Positions 8,882-16,880 of a stretch of DNA of 32,518 nucleotides are shown in pieces. Under the pieces are notes generated by a model. It made no database searches. It saw only the letters and a list, made by a program, of their open reading frames with translations, and was not told the DNA's origin. How positions within the stretch are numbered: position 1 is the first letter of the stretch; each line of letters begins with the position of its first letter. Position numbers and translations under genes: made by a program. Origin of the DNA: an uncultured Flavobacterium sp. (GTDB lineage: Bacteria; Bacteroidota; Bacteroidia; Flavobacteriales; Flavobacteriaceae); contig CALJVL010000053.1 in assembly GCA_937773775.1 (NCBI GenBank), positions 1-32,518 of the forward strand, read 5' to 3'.

Positions 8882-10018
8882 TTAAAGCATCCCTTTTGTT
8901 GATGGCAAAATCATTTTTTCTGTATCGCGTTTTACGGCTACCTTAATTGCTTTGGCGAAAGCCTTAAAAATAGCTTCAATCTTGTGATGCTCGTTTTGTC
9001 CTTCGGCTTTGATGTTGATGTTGGCTTTAGCACCATCAGAAAAAGATTTAAAGAAATGCAGAAACATCTCCGTTGGCATTTTTCCTACCATTTCCCGTTT
9101 GAATTCAGTTTCCCAAACTAACCAATTTCTTCCGCCAAAATCAATCGCTACTTGTGCTAAGCAATCATCCATTGGTAAACAAAAACCATAACGCTCTATC
9201 CCTAATTTGTTTCCAAGTGCTTTCGCAAAAACTTCTCCTAGGGCAATCGCTGTATCTTCAATAGTATGGTGTTCGTCAACTTCCAAATCTCCTTTTACGA
9301 GAAGTTCCAAGTCCATTTGTCCGTGACGAGAAATTTGATCCAGCATATGGTCAAAAAAGGCAATTCCGGTTTCGATTTTGCTTTTTCCAGTTCCATCGAG
9401 ATTCAAATTGATATAGATATCTGTTTCATTCGTTTTTCTAGAAATCGTTGCTGAACGTGCTTCTAATTTAAGAAATTCGTAAATTACTTTCCAATCAATA
9501 CTTTGCAAACATATAACCGAATCTAATTCTTCTCTTTTAGCTTCGATTTCACTACTCCCTATACCTTCCGTGGTATTCATAAAGATAGCTTTAGCACCCA
9601 AGTTTTTGGCGAGCTCTACATCGGTCAATCGGTCTCCCAAAACGAATGAATTGGCTAAATCATAGGCCGGATTATCGATATACTTGGTCAACATTCCAGT
9701 TCTGGGCTTGCGAGTCGGTGCATTGTCTTCAAGAAATGAGCGATCTACAAAAATATCATCAAAAAGTACTCCTTCATTCTCAAAAGCCCTCAAAATGAAA
9801 TTTTGTATAGGCCAAAAAGTTTCTTCAGGAAAACTGGACGTTCCCAAACCATCTTGGTTGGTTACCATCACCAACTCAAAATCCAACTCCTTGGCGATTT
9901 TAGCCAAATATTGAAATGATTTTGGATAAAACTCTAATTTATCTAAACTATCTAATTGGTATCCTTCTGGTTCTAAAACGATCGTTCCGTCACGATCGAT
10001 AAAAAGTACTTTTTTCAT
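8882..10018 (-). CDS. hisB: Bifunctional histidinol-phosphatase / imidazoleglycerol-phosphate dehydratase HisB
   Basis: This 378-residue fusion performs the dehydratase and phosphatase steps of histidine synthesis. Residues about 1-165 form a HAD-type phosphatase with DRDGT (Asp8, Asp10) and a [10 protein letters not shown] motif. Residues about 188-378 are the IGP dehydratase, with the two metal-binding helices [14 protein letters not shown] and [12 protein letters not shown]. The fusion is the same arrangement as in enterobacteria and many Bacteroidota. It follows the secreted DUF2846-like gene by 36 bp. Confidence 0.96.
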   Translation of the reverse strand: MKKVLFIDRDGTIVLEPEGYQLDSLDKLEFYPKSFQYLAKIAKELDFELVMVTNQDGLGTSSFPEETFWPIQNFILRAFENEGVLFDDIFVDRSFLEDNAPTRKPRTGMLTKYIDNPAYDLANSFVLGDRLTDVELAKNLGAKAIFMNTTEGIGSSEIEAKREELDSVICLQSIDWKVIYEFLKLEARSATISRKTNETDIYINLNLDGTGKSKIETGIAFFDHMLDQISRHGQMDLELLVKGDLEVDEHHTIEDTAIALGEVFAKALGNKLGIERYGFCLPMDDCLAQVAIDFGGRNWLVWETEFKREMVGKMPTEMFLHFFKSFSDGAKANINIKAEGQNEHHKIEAIFKAFAKAIKVAVKRDTEKMILPSTKGML

Positions 10019-10054
10019 TTTATATCTATTTATTAAAAATGCTTTTTTATAATA

Positions 10055-10480
10055 TTACAAACATTTTGTATCCTCTTCCATTTTTGCAATCTTTTGTTTG
10101 GCAGTATTTTCAGTTACTTCCTCACAGTAAATATTATTAACAAATACACCGGTTTCAAATACAAGTTGTACATAAGTAATTTTTCCTGATTCTACTTGAA
10201 CTTCAAATTTTTCTGCTTTTTCTTTAGATACTTTTCCCCCAAATTGTACAGAACACTCATGTTTACCGACAGGAACTTCATGAACAGAATATTTTTTATT
10301 ATTCAATTTACAAACAAATTCTCCGTCTATAAATGTTTTAAATGCTGCTGCAGATCCAGTAAAGCCTGTGGAACGTAGAAAATAAATTTTTCCAGTCTCC
10401 GTATTTTCCTTGTCTTGTGCTTTCACTAAGGAATTAAAACTTAGTGAAATTAAAAGTGTCATGATCAATTTTCTATACAT
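10055..10480 (-). CDS. Small secreted protein, DUF2846-like, embedded in the his operon
   Basis: From the ATG at 10480 this is a 141-residue protein beginning with a signal peptide (positively charged MYRKL, then a hydrophobic core and VKAQ). The upstream extension to 10528 runs into hisC and would hide the signal peptide, so it is rejected. The mature part resembles DUF2846: GKIYFLRS, then FIDGEFVCKL, then a VPVGKHE turn, a beta-rich fold that presents a short repeated strand pattern. Five Cys residues lie in the mature part. It sits between hisC (25 bp) and hisB (36 bp), so it is expressed under histidine control. A function in the envelope is implied by the signal peptide; nothing ties it to histidine chemistry. 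Confidence 0.78.
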   Translation of the reverse strand: MYRKLIMTLLISLSFNSLVKAQDKENTETGKIYFLRSTGFTGSAAAFKTFIDGEFVCKLNNKKYSVHEVPVGKHECSVQFGGKVSKEKAEKFEVQVESGKITYVQLVFETGVFVNNIYCEEVTENTAKQKIAKMEEDTKCL

Positions 10481-10505
10481 ATTTATTTTAGTTAAAAATT
10501 TATAA

Positions 10506-11558
10506 TTAGCTAATCGCGAATAATGCATCTATTAATTTTTTATTTTCTTCCGCTGTTCCGATAGTCAATCGCAAGGTATTTTCACACAATGCTTGCGTAG
10601 TCCTGTTTCTAATAACAATTCCTTTGGCAATTAATTCATCGTATCTTTTTGTAGCATCGTCCACTTTTATTAATACAAAATTGGCCTCAGTAGGATAAAT
10701 TTTAGAGACAAATTTAACTTCATTTAATACTTTAAGTAAATCTTCTCTTTGTATTGTAATTGAGTTAATCTCAAATTGAATTTTTTCCTTATCTGCCAAT
10801 CTTTCTAATGCTCTTTTTTGTGTTAGTTCATTAACATTATATGGCGGTTTTATTTTATTTAAAACAGAAATTACCTCACTTGAAGCATAACAAATTCCCA
10901 AACGAATTCCTGCCAAACCATACGCTTTTGAAAGCGTTTGCGTTATAATTAAATTAGGATATTCGTCAAGTTCATTTAACCAACTTTGCTTTTGTGAAAA
11001 ATCGATATACGCTTCGTCGATAACCACTAAACCTTTAAAATTCTGAAGTATGGTAACTATGCTTTTATCAGAAAAAGAATTCCCGGTAGGATTGTTAGGG
11101 GAACATAAAAAGATCATTTTAGTATCATTATCGACAGCATACAAAATCGCTTCAATTTCAGGTTGGAAATCATTTGAAAGCAGTACTTCTCTATTCTCAA
11201 CTGCATTAATGTTTGCCAAAACCCCATACATTCCATAAGTCGGTGGTAATGTGATAATGTTATCAACTTTAGGCTCACAAAAAGCTCTGAACAGCAAGTC
11301 CAATACTTCATCACTTCCGTTTCCGAGTAAGATTTGATTGGTTTGCAGGTTTCTTTGTTTTGCCAAAACCGTTTTTACACTACTTTGTTGTGGATCTGGA
11401 TAGCGGTTAACCCCTGTTTGATATGGATTTTCATTTGCATCCAAAAATATCATTTTTGTCGTATCGAAACCCTCAAATTCATCTCTGGCAGAAGAATAGG
11501 GTTTCATCTTCAGTACGTTTTCACGAACTAAAGTATTTATATCAAAATTATTTTTCAT
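10506..11558 (-). CDS. hisC: Histidinol-phosphate aminotransferase HisC
   Basis: This 350-residue class I/II PLP-dependent aminotransferase converts imidazole acetol phosphate to histidinol phosphate. The PLP lysine lies in QTLSKAYGLAGIRLG; other landmarks are KPYSSARDEF at the N-terminus, DANENPY, SPNNPTG and VIDEAYIDF. The frame opens at a TTG at 11564, but the ATG two codons later at 11558 is the better start. The gene overlaps the end of hisD by 11 bp, indicating translational coupling. Confidence 0.95.
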   Translation of the reverse strand: MKNNFDINTLVRENVLKMKPYSSARDEFEGFDTTKMIFLDANENPYQTGVNRYPDPQQSSVKTVLAKQRNLQTNQILLGNGSDEVLDLLFRAFCEPKVDNIITLPPTYGMYGVLANINAVENREVLLSNDFQPEIEAILYAVDNDTKMIFLCSPNNPTGNSFSDKSIVTILQNFKGLVVIDEAYIDFSQKQSWLNELDEYPNLIITQTLSKAYGLAGIRLGICYASSEVISVLNKIKPPYNVNELTQKRALERLADKEKIQFEINSITIQREDLLKVLNEVKFVSKIYPTEANFVLIKVDDATKRYDELIAKGIVIRNRTTQALCENTLRLTIGTAEENKKLIDALFAIS

Positions 11559-12840
11559 CTTCAATCGATTTTAATCGTAAGCTAACGGCATTTTTGTGCG
11601 CTTGTAAACCTTCGGCTTCTGCCATAATCTCGATAGCCTTCCCTATGTTTTGAATCCCTGCTTTGGATATTTTTTGAAACGTCATCGATTTAGTGAAACT
11701 ATCCAGATTTACACCACTATAATTCTTTGCATAACCATTAGTTGGTAAGGTATGGTTGGTTCCTGAAGCGTAATCACCAGCACTTTCTGGTGTGTAGTTT
11801 CCGATAAAAACCGAACCAGCATTTTCAATACTATCAATATAAAAATCATCGTTGGCAGTGCAAACAATAAAATGTTCTGGACCGTATTCATTTATCAATT
11901 CTAATGCTATTTTATCGTTTTCGACGTAGATTAGCTTCGAATTAGCAATCGCCTTTTCGGCAATCTCTTTTCTTGGTAAAACTTCCATTTGGATTTGAAT
12001 TTCCTCTTCAACAGTATCGATGAGTTTTTTTGATGTTGAAACCAAAATTACCTGGCTGTCTGTTCCGTGTTCTGCTTGAGATAACAAATCGGACGCCACG
12101 AAAGCGGGAACAGCTGTATCATCGGCAACAATTAATAATTCTGAAGGTCCTGCCGGCATGTCTATCGCAACGCCAAACTGAGTAGCCAATTGTTTTGCTA
12201 CGGTTACAAATTGATTTCCAGGTCCAAAAATCTTAAACACTTTCGGTATCGTTTGAGTTCCGAAAGTCAGACCGGCAATAGCTTGAATCCCTCCTACTTT
12301 TAAAATTTTAGTGACACCACATAAATTAGCCGCATAAAGAATCGCTGGGTTTATGTTTCCAGTTTTATCCGGTGGCGAACACAACACAACTTCTTTGCAG
12401 CCCGCTATTGAAGCCGGAACTGCGAGCATCAAAACCGTTGAAAATAAAGGAGCTGTTCCTCCCGGTATATATAAACCCACTTTTTGAATCGGTCTTTTTT
12501 CTTGCCAACAATTTACACCCTCAATCGTTTCGATTTCCACTCGGTTGGTTCTTTGGGCGACATGAAACTTTTCAATATTGTTTTTGGCCAGCTGGATTGC
12601 TTCTTTCAGTTCTACTGGCACATTGGTTATCGCCGTTTCAATTTCTTGATTCGAAACTTCTAGGTTTTCAAAAGTGACGCCGTCAAACATCGAAGTGTAT
12701 TTTGCAATAGCAGCATCGCCTTTCTTTTGTACTTCCTTAAAAATTTCTTTTACGGTAAGTTCAATATCATCGACAGTCTTTGTCGGTCGCTCTAGTATAG
12801 CTGACCATGTCTCTGGTTTTGGATTGTATATTTTATTCAT
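11548..12840 (-). CDS. hisD: Histidinol dehydrogenase HisD
   Basis: This 430-residue enzyme oxidises histidinol to histidine with two NAD+ in the last two pathway steps. Family motifs include AGPSELLIVADD, QAEHGTDSQ, GPEHFIV (catalytic Glu-His pair) and SAGDYASGTNHTLPT near the C-terminus. It lies between hisG (65 bp gap) and hisC (overlap). Confidence 0.96.
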   Translation of the reverse strand: MNKIYNPKPETWSAILERPTKTVDDIELTVKEIFKEVQKKGDAAIAKYTSMFDGVTFENLEVSNQEIETAITNVPVELKEAIQLAKNNIEKFHVAQRTNRVEIETIEGVNCWQEKRPIQKVGLYIPGGTAPLFSTVLMLAVPASIAGCKEVVLCSPPDKTGNINPAILYAANLCGVTKILKVGGIQAIAGLTFGTQTIPKVFKIFGPGNQFVTVAKQLATQFGVAIDMPAGPSELLIVADDTAVPAFVASDLLSQAEHGTDSQVILVSTSKKLIDTVEEEIQIQMEVLPRKEIAEKAIANSKLIYVENDKIALELINEYGPEHFIVCTANDDFYIDSIENAGSVFIGNYTPESAGDYASGTNHTLPTNGYAKNYSGVNLDSFTKSMTFQKISKAGIQNIGKAIEIMAEAEGLQAHKNAVSLRLKSIEDEK

Positions 12841-12905
12841 TCTAGTTTAATTTAAAGATTCAAAAATAATTCAATATCTAATTACTACTAAAAAAGTATT
12901 ATGGT

Positions 12906-13763
12906 TTAAAGCACCATTTTTTCAATAGGGCAAATCAAAATTCCTTCGGCTCCAGCCTCTTTCAATTGGTCAATTACATCCCAAAAAGTATCTTTGTCAA
13001 TCACTGAGTGTACGCTGCTCCAACCTTCTTGAGCCAAAGGCAATACAGTTAAACTGCGCAGAACAGGGAGTATCTTACCTACCGCATCTATTTTATCATT
13101 AGGTACGTTCATCAAAATATATTTTGATTTTCTAGCTCTTAAAACCGATTCAATTCTTAACTTTAAAGTATCAATTAGTTTTTGAACATCAGGAGTTACT
13201 TTTGGCGAAACCGCTAACACAGCTTCACTTTTATAAATAATTTCAACTTCTTTTAAGTTGTTTTTGAATAGAGTACTTCCGCTTGATACGATATCGACAA
13301 TGGCGTCAGCAAGACCAATATTTGGAGCGATTTCTACAGAACCTGAAATTTGGTGAATATCAACTTTTACTCCAAAAGAATTGAAGTATTCGATCACTGT
13401 ATTAGGATAAGAAGTTGCTATACGCAATCCATCAAGATCTTTTATGGAATTGTATTCAAATGCTTTTGGCACTGCTACAGAAACTTTGCATTTTGAAAAC
13501 CCTAGTTTTTGTATTACTTGAATTCCTTTTCCTTTTTCGACCAATAAATTATCGCCTACAATAGCAATATCTACTACCCCATCAATTAAGTATTGAGGAA
13601 TATCTGAATTTCTTAAATATAAAACCTCTAATGGAAAGTTAGACGCTTCCGCTTTTAGTTGGTCGATACCATTGTTGATAGAAATCCCACAATCTTTCAG
13701 AATTTGGATACTATCTTCGTTTAAACGTCCCGATTTTTGAATTGCAATTTTTAATGTACTCAT
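12906..13763 (-). CDS. hisG: ATP phosphoribosyltransferase HisG (long form)
   Basis: This 285-residue enzyme catalyses the first committed step, ATP + PRPP to phosphoribosyl-ATP. The start STLKIAIQKSGRL and the PRPP-binding segment DIVSSGSTLFKN mark the catalytic domains. The C-terminal ~75 residues form the HisG_C regulatory domain of the long form, which normally gives feedback inhibition by histidine and removes the need for HisZ. The frame continues to 13814, but that start lies within the tail of the attenuator hairpin; the ATG at 13763 gives the standard N-terminus. It is the first structural gene after the his leader. Confidence 0.95.
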   Translation of the reverse strand: MSTLKIAIQKSGRLNEDSIQILKDCGISINNGIDQLKAEASNFPLEVLYLRNSDIPQYLIDGVVDIAIVGDNLLVEKGKGIQVIQKLGFSKCKVSVAVPKAFEYNSIKDLDGLRIATSYPNTVIEYFNSFGVKVDIHQISGSVEIAPNIGLADAIVDIVSSGSTLFKNNLKEVEIIYKSEAVLAVSPKVTPDVQKLIDTLKLRIESVLRARKSKYILMNVPNDKIDAVGKILPVLRSLTVLPLAQEGWSSVHSVIDKDTFWDVIDQLKEAGAEGILICPIEKMVL

Positions 13764-13817
13764 TTTTTTGTTTTTAGTATTCTTGTTATTAAATCTGAGT
13801 ACAAAATGGGCCAATAA

Positions 13818-13848
13818 AAAACCCGTTTGATGTACTCAAACGGGTTTT
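13818..13848 (-). terminator. his attenuator: intrinsic terminator between leader peptide and hisG
   Basis: A perfect 13-bp inverted repeat (core AACCCGTTTGA / TCAAACGGGTT) with a 5-nt loop. On the minus strand the second arm ends in a run of T residues (TTTTTTATT), giving a Rho-independent terminator 27 nt after the leader-peptide stop codon and 54 nt before the hisG ATG. With the His-rich leader it forms a classical transcription attenuator. Confidence 0.9.
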
Positions 13849-13875
13849 AAAATATGATGATTTACATGCATATCA

Positions 13876-13935
13876 CTAACACTTCGCCTGAGAGCAGGAA
13901 TGAAAATGATGATGATGTAATTGTATTGTAAACAT
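13876..13935 (-). CDS. hisL: his operon leader peptide (19 aa, HHHHFH)
   Basis: A short ORF of 19 codons reads MFTIQLHHHHFHSCSQAKC and stops at TAG. Codons 7-10 and 12 are all CAT (His). It lies downstream of a TATATTTG promoter element and just upstream of a strong terminator preceding hisG. This is the layout of ribosome-mediated attenuation: when charged tRNA-His is scarce the ribosome should stall on the His codons and favour read-through into hisG. No strong Shine-Dalgarno sequence is visible, as usual for this phylum. The call rests on codon content and position, not on homology. Confidence 0.9.
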   Translation of the reverse strand: MFTIQLHHHHFHSCSQAKC

Positions 13936-13970
13936 AATTGATTTATTGTTTTAGAAATTTAATTCTGGTG

Positions 13971-13978
13971 CAAATATA
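13971..13978 (-). promoter_or_regulatory. his operon promoter, -7 element
   Basis: On the minus strand this reads TATATTTG, a full match to the Bacteroidota -7 consensus TANNTTTG, placed 35 nt before the his leader-peptide ATG. No clear TTG is seen at the -33 distance. Confidence 0.7.
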
Positions 13979-14057
13979 CATGATATTTTATTGACACAGC
14001 CATTTTAAATATAACTTAACAAGAATTTATTGTTATATAAATATTTAGTGTTTGGTT

Positions 14058-14570
14058 TTAATCAGTTTCACTTCCTTCTTTACTTTCATTTTTGATATCG
14101 TCAACATTTTTGATTAGTAAATTAACACTATCTCGCCTAACTTCCGTATGACGAATTTCCCCTCCGGAAAGTCCTACTCCTATTGCTAATATGGAAGCAG
14201 CAAGCGAAAGTATTAAAGTTAGATATGATAATGTTTTAGCAAATTTGTTGTTTTTAACGGAACTATATAAAGACAATAAGCTAAAAATTCCAGTCGTATA
14301 TAATACCAAAGCCAATTTCTCAGCGAGCTCTTCATGCTCATGAATTATTTTTTTTCCAATGCTAGGCATTTCTTCAACTAATTCCTCTGCTCCTTCTCCA
14401 GTCGCCATGCTGGCAATAGCGAAAACAGCGGCGATTACAAACAAGACATAAGCCGTGTTTTTTACCGAATTGTTCTTTAAAAACAATCCAACTACTAAAA
14501 TTCCAAAGCCCAAAAAAGTGACTATTATTGGAAAGTGATTTACAGCAAGGTGTAAGTGAGCATCATTCAT
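14058..14570 (-). CDS. DUF2231-like integral membrane protein
   Basis: This 170-residue protein has four predicted membrane helices (about 10-31, 38-55, 87-105, 112-132) and a polar C-terminal tail. The first helix begins with His5, His7 and the segment NHFP (His12), and the loop between helices 2 and 3 contains HEHEE, so histidines lie near the membrane surface as in DUF2231 proteins, where they may bind haem or metal. It is the last gene of the metal operon, 47 bp after the VIT1 gene. A metal- or redox-linked membrane role is inferred from context only. Confidence 0.72.
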   Translation of the reverse strand: MNDAHLHLAVNHFPIIVTFLGFGILVVGLFLKNNSVKNTAYVLFVIAAVFAIASMATGEGAEELVEEMPSIGKKIIHEHEELAEKLALVLYTTGIFSLLSLYSSVKNNKFAKTLSYLTLILSLAASILAIGVGLSGGEIRHTEVRRDSVNLLIKNVDDIKNESKEGSETD

Positions 14571-14617
14571 AATTTTATAATTTTAATAGTACATTAATAA
14601 CAACAAACTTAATCAAT

Positions 14618-15741
14618 TTACCCCGCTAATGAAACTCCTATTAGAAAACCAATTCCGTAGGTTACGGCGGCTGCGCCCAATCCGAAAAGCACTTGTCTAA
14701 AACCAGAAAATAACACGCTTTTTCCGGTGAGCAAAGTAATTGCAGCACCAATACCAAAAAGCCCTATTACGCTACTCCCTAAACTTAATAAAATGGCATT
14801 TTTTCCATTTAAAAACATAAAAGGATATAGGGGAATAATAGCGCCGATCGAAAAAAGCACAAAAGAAGCAATTGCAGCTTCCCAGGCCGAGCCGCCCAAT
14901 TCCTCTTTATCAATCCCTAATTCTTCTTTAATAATTGCGTCTATTGCTGTTTCTGGACTTTCGAACGCCTTATCGGCGAGTTTTTTAGCTTCTTCAATAC
15001 TCATACCTTTTGCCTGGTACAATAAAACCAACTCTTTTTTTTCTTCTTCTGGAGAGGCTTCGAGTTCTTCCGTTTCTAAATCGATTTGCCGCTGATTTAA
15101 TTCCCTTGAACTTTGTACTGATAACCATTCTCCTAAGGCCATGGAAATGGCACCGGCCATTAAGCCTGCAATTCCAGTCAATAATATGGTGTTATTTGAA
15201 ACTGCAGCTCCCGCAACTCCCATCACCAAACTCATATTAGAAACCAATCCGTCATTCGAACCTAAAACGGCGGCGCGCAATGCATTACCACCAACGGATT
15301 TATGACGGCTTTCAAACTTTGATAGAAAACCTCCTGAAACATTAAAAGCTGCATTTTCATTAACCGCTTGAATTATTTTGAGATGATTGTGTTCAAAACC
15401 CGTTGGTTTTTCTCCACTTTCTATTTTATTTTTTAAAGCATTAACCGCAAATTGCTTCTCAATATCGGACAAGCTACTAATTATAGATCCGTAACCAAAA
15501 AAACTTTCCTAATTTCATCTGAAACTTAGCTCTTGAAGATGGCAGCGGCATTTTTATAATTGGGATCTAAACCTACTACTTTAGCTAGCATATGCCCTGC
15601 ATGCCCTTTTTTCGATTTCACCAAGACTCTGCAGGACCCCGAACTAAATTATCGTCAGTTTGTATGGCGGCGATACTTTCATACATAAAAGCGGTGTCAA
15701 CCTCAGTTTGCAGTTGACCTTTTAATTTATTTAAAATCCAT
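14618..15741 (-). pseudogene. Ferritin-like (rubrerythrin) / VIT1 membrane protein, N-terminal half broken by five +1 frameshifts
   Basis: The VIT1/CCC1 domain is an intact frame from 15472 (TTG, not a convincing start) to 14618, with SNDGLVSNMSLVMGVAGA, a Glu-rich cytosolic segment and five hydrophobic helices. Upstream, 15473-15741 encodes in broken frames the ferritin-like domain of a membrane-bound ferritin: KGQLQTEVDTAFMYESIAAI, then LGEIEKGHAGHM, then PLPSSRAKFQMKLGKFFGYGSII. Reading it through needs removal of one base at each of 15729, 15637-15640, 15607-15612, 15551-15555 and 15497-15503. The ATG at 15741 is 9 bp after the adaptor stop, and 1124 bases minus five give exactly 372 codons plus stop. 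Such proteins are thought to take up or export iron. The iron-ligand region survives in sequence, so the breakage is recent or is sequencing error. Confidence 0.85.
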
Positions 15742-15750
15742 AACTTTTTA

Positions 15751-16870
15751 TTAATTAACCAAATCAAAAACACCTTTTACTAAAATTTTAGATGAAGAAT
15801 TAACTTCATTATCAGGAATCAGTTCAACAAATTGCTCTGAGCGTTCACCAAGTTTAACTACTACTTTTTTGAAAGAATAAGTATTGTTTTTATCTTGTTT
15901 TAAAACCAGTACAAAGTTTTTATTGTTTTCGGTTATTAATGCTTGGGTGGGAATTGCCATTGCTTTTTTTGAATTGACTACAATTCCTGCTTCAACAAAC
16001 ATTCCCGTAATTAATTTTTGCTTCATGTTTTCATCTAAATGGCCGTGAACATTTATAGTTCTGTCATTACCTTCAATTGATTTGCCTACTAGATGTACTT
16101 TAGCATGAAAGACTTCATTTGTGGCTTCTGGAACTGTAAAATTAATATCTTGATCAACTTTTACCTTTAAAATGTCTTTTTCGAAAACATTCAATTCTAA
16201 GTGCAGATGACTGCTTTGAATAATTTCAAGCATTACACTCTGAAGGAGCAACATACATCCCTACATTTGCGTTCATGATAACAACATCGCCAGATAATGG
16301 CGAAAAAATTGTAATTACCGATGTTAATTTCCCTTGCTCTACATTGGTAGGACTTATATTTAACAACTTTAATTTAGCCCTAAGACTTTGATAAATCCCT
16401 TTGGCTCTTCGATAGTCGCTTTCGGCTTTCAAGTAATTTTTTTGAGACGTTATCTTTTCATCAAATAAAGTTTTCTGGCGTTCGTATTCTGATTTTAAAT
16501 AGTTAATTTGTTCTGCTACTTCCAAATATTCTTTCTGAATGTCCAGAAAACCAGTGTTTTCCAACGTCATTAAAGCCTGTCCTTTAATAACTTTATCTCC
16601 AACCAATAATCTTGTCGCCTTAACGTTGCCACCAACAAAAGTAGATACTTGGGCCCTATTTTGCGGCGGAACATCTATTTTACCAGAGGTTTTTACGGTT
16701 ATATCAAAGTCTTGTTCCGTGGGCTTTGCGATACTCATTGCAGACGATTTAAATTGCTCAATTGTAACGCTAATTAAATTATCCTCATTAACCAGCGTTT
16801 CTTCTTTTTTCGTGTCCTTACAAGAAAACAAAACAATTGACAAGGCTAATAGGTATATAGATTTATTCAT
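15751..16870 (-). pseudogene. RND efflux adaptor (CusB/CzcB-type membrane-fusion lipoprotein), one +1 frameshift
   Basis: Starting at the ATG at 16870 (10 nt after the RND stop codon) the first frame gives a lipoprotein signal (lipobox LFSC), the barrel-sandwich segment QNRAQVSTFVGGNVKATRLLVGDKV, and a coiled-coil hairpin around EYLEVAEQINYLKSEYERQ. It stops at 16226 after VAPSE. The second frame continues at once with VMLEIIQSSHLHLELNVFEKDI, through the beta-barrel and membrane-proximal domains to 15751. One extra base near 16234-16240 explains the break; without it the product is 372 residues, normal for the family. The adaptor links the inner-membrane RND pump to the outer-membrane channel in the periplasm, so an intact adaptor would be needed for efflux. 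Confidence 0.88.
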
Positions 16871-16880
16871 TTTAAATTTT

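Noticed and set aside
13764..13814. Longer HisG with 17 extra N-terminal residues
   Set aside because: The extension lies at the edge of the attenuator's T-tract and is absent from the standard HisG N-terminus.
14618..15472. VIT1 protein starting at the TTG at 15472 as an intact gene
   Set aside because: Upstream sequence encodes the missing ferritin-like half in broken frames, and no ATG or convincing start lies near 15472.
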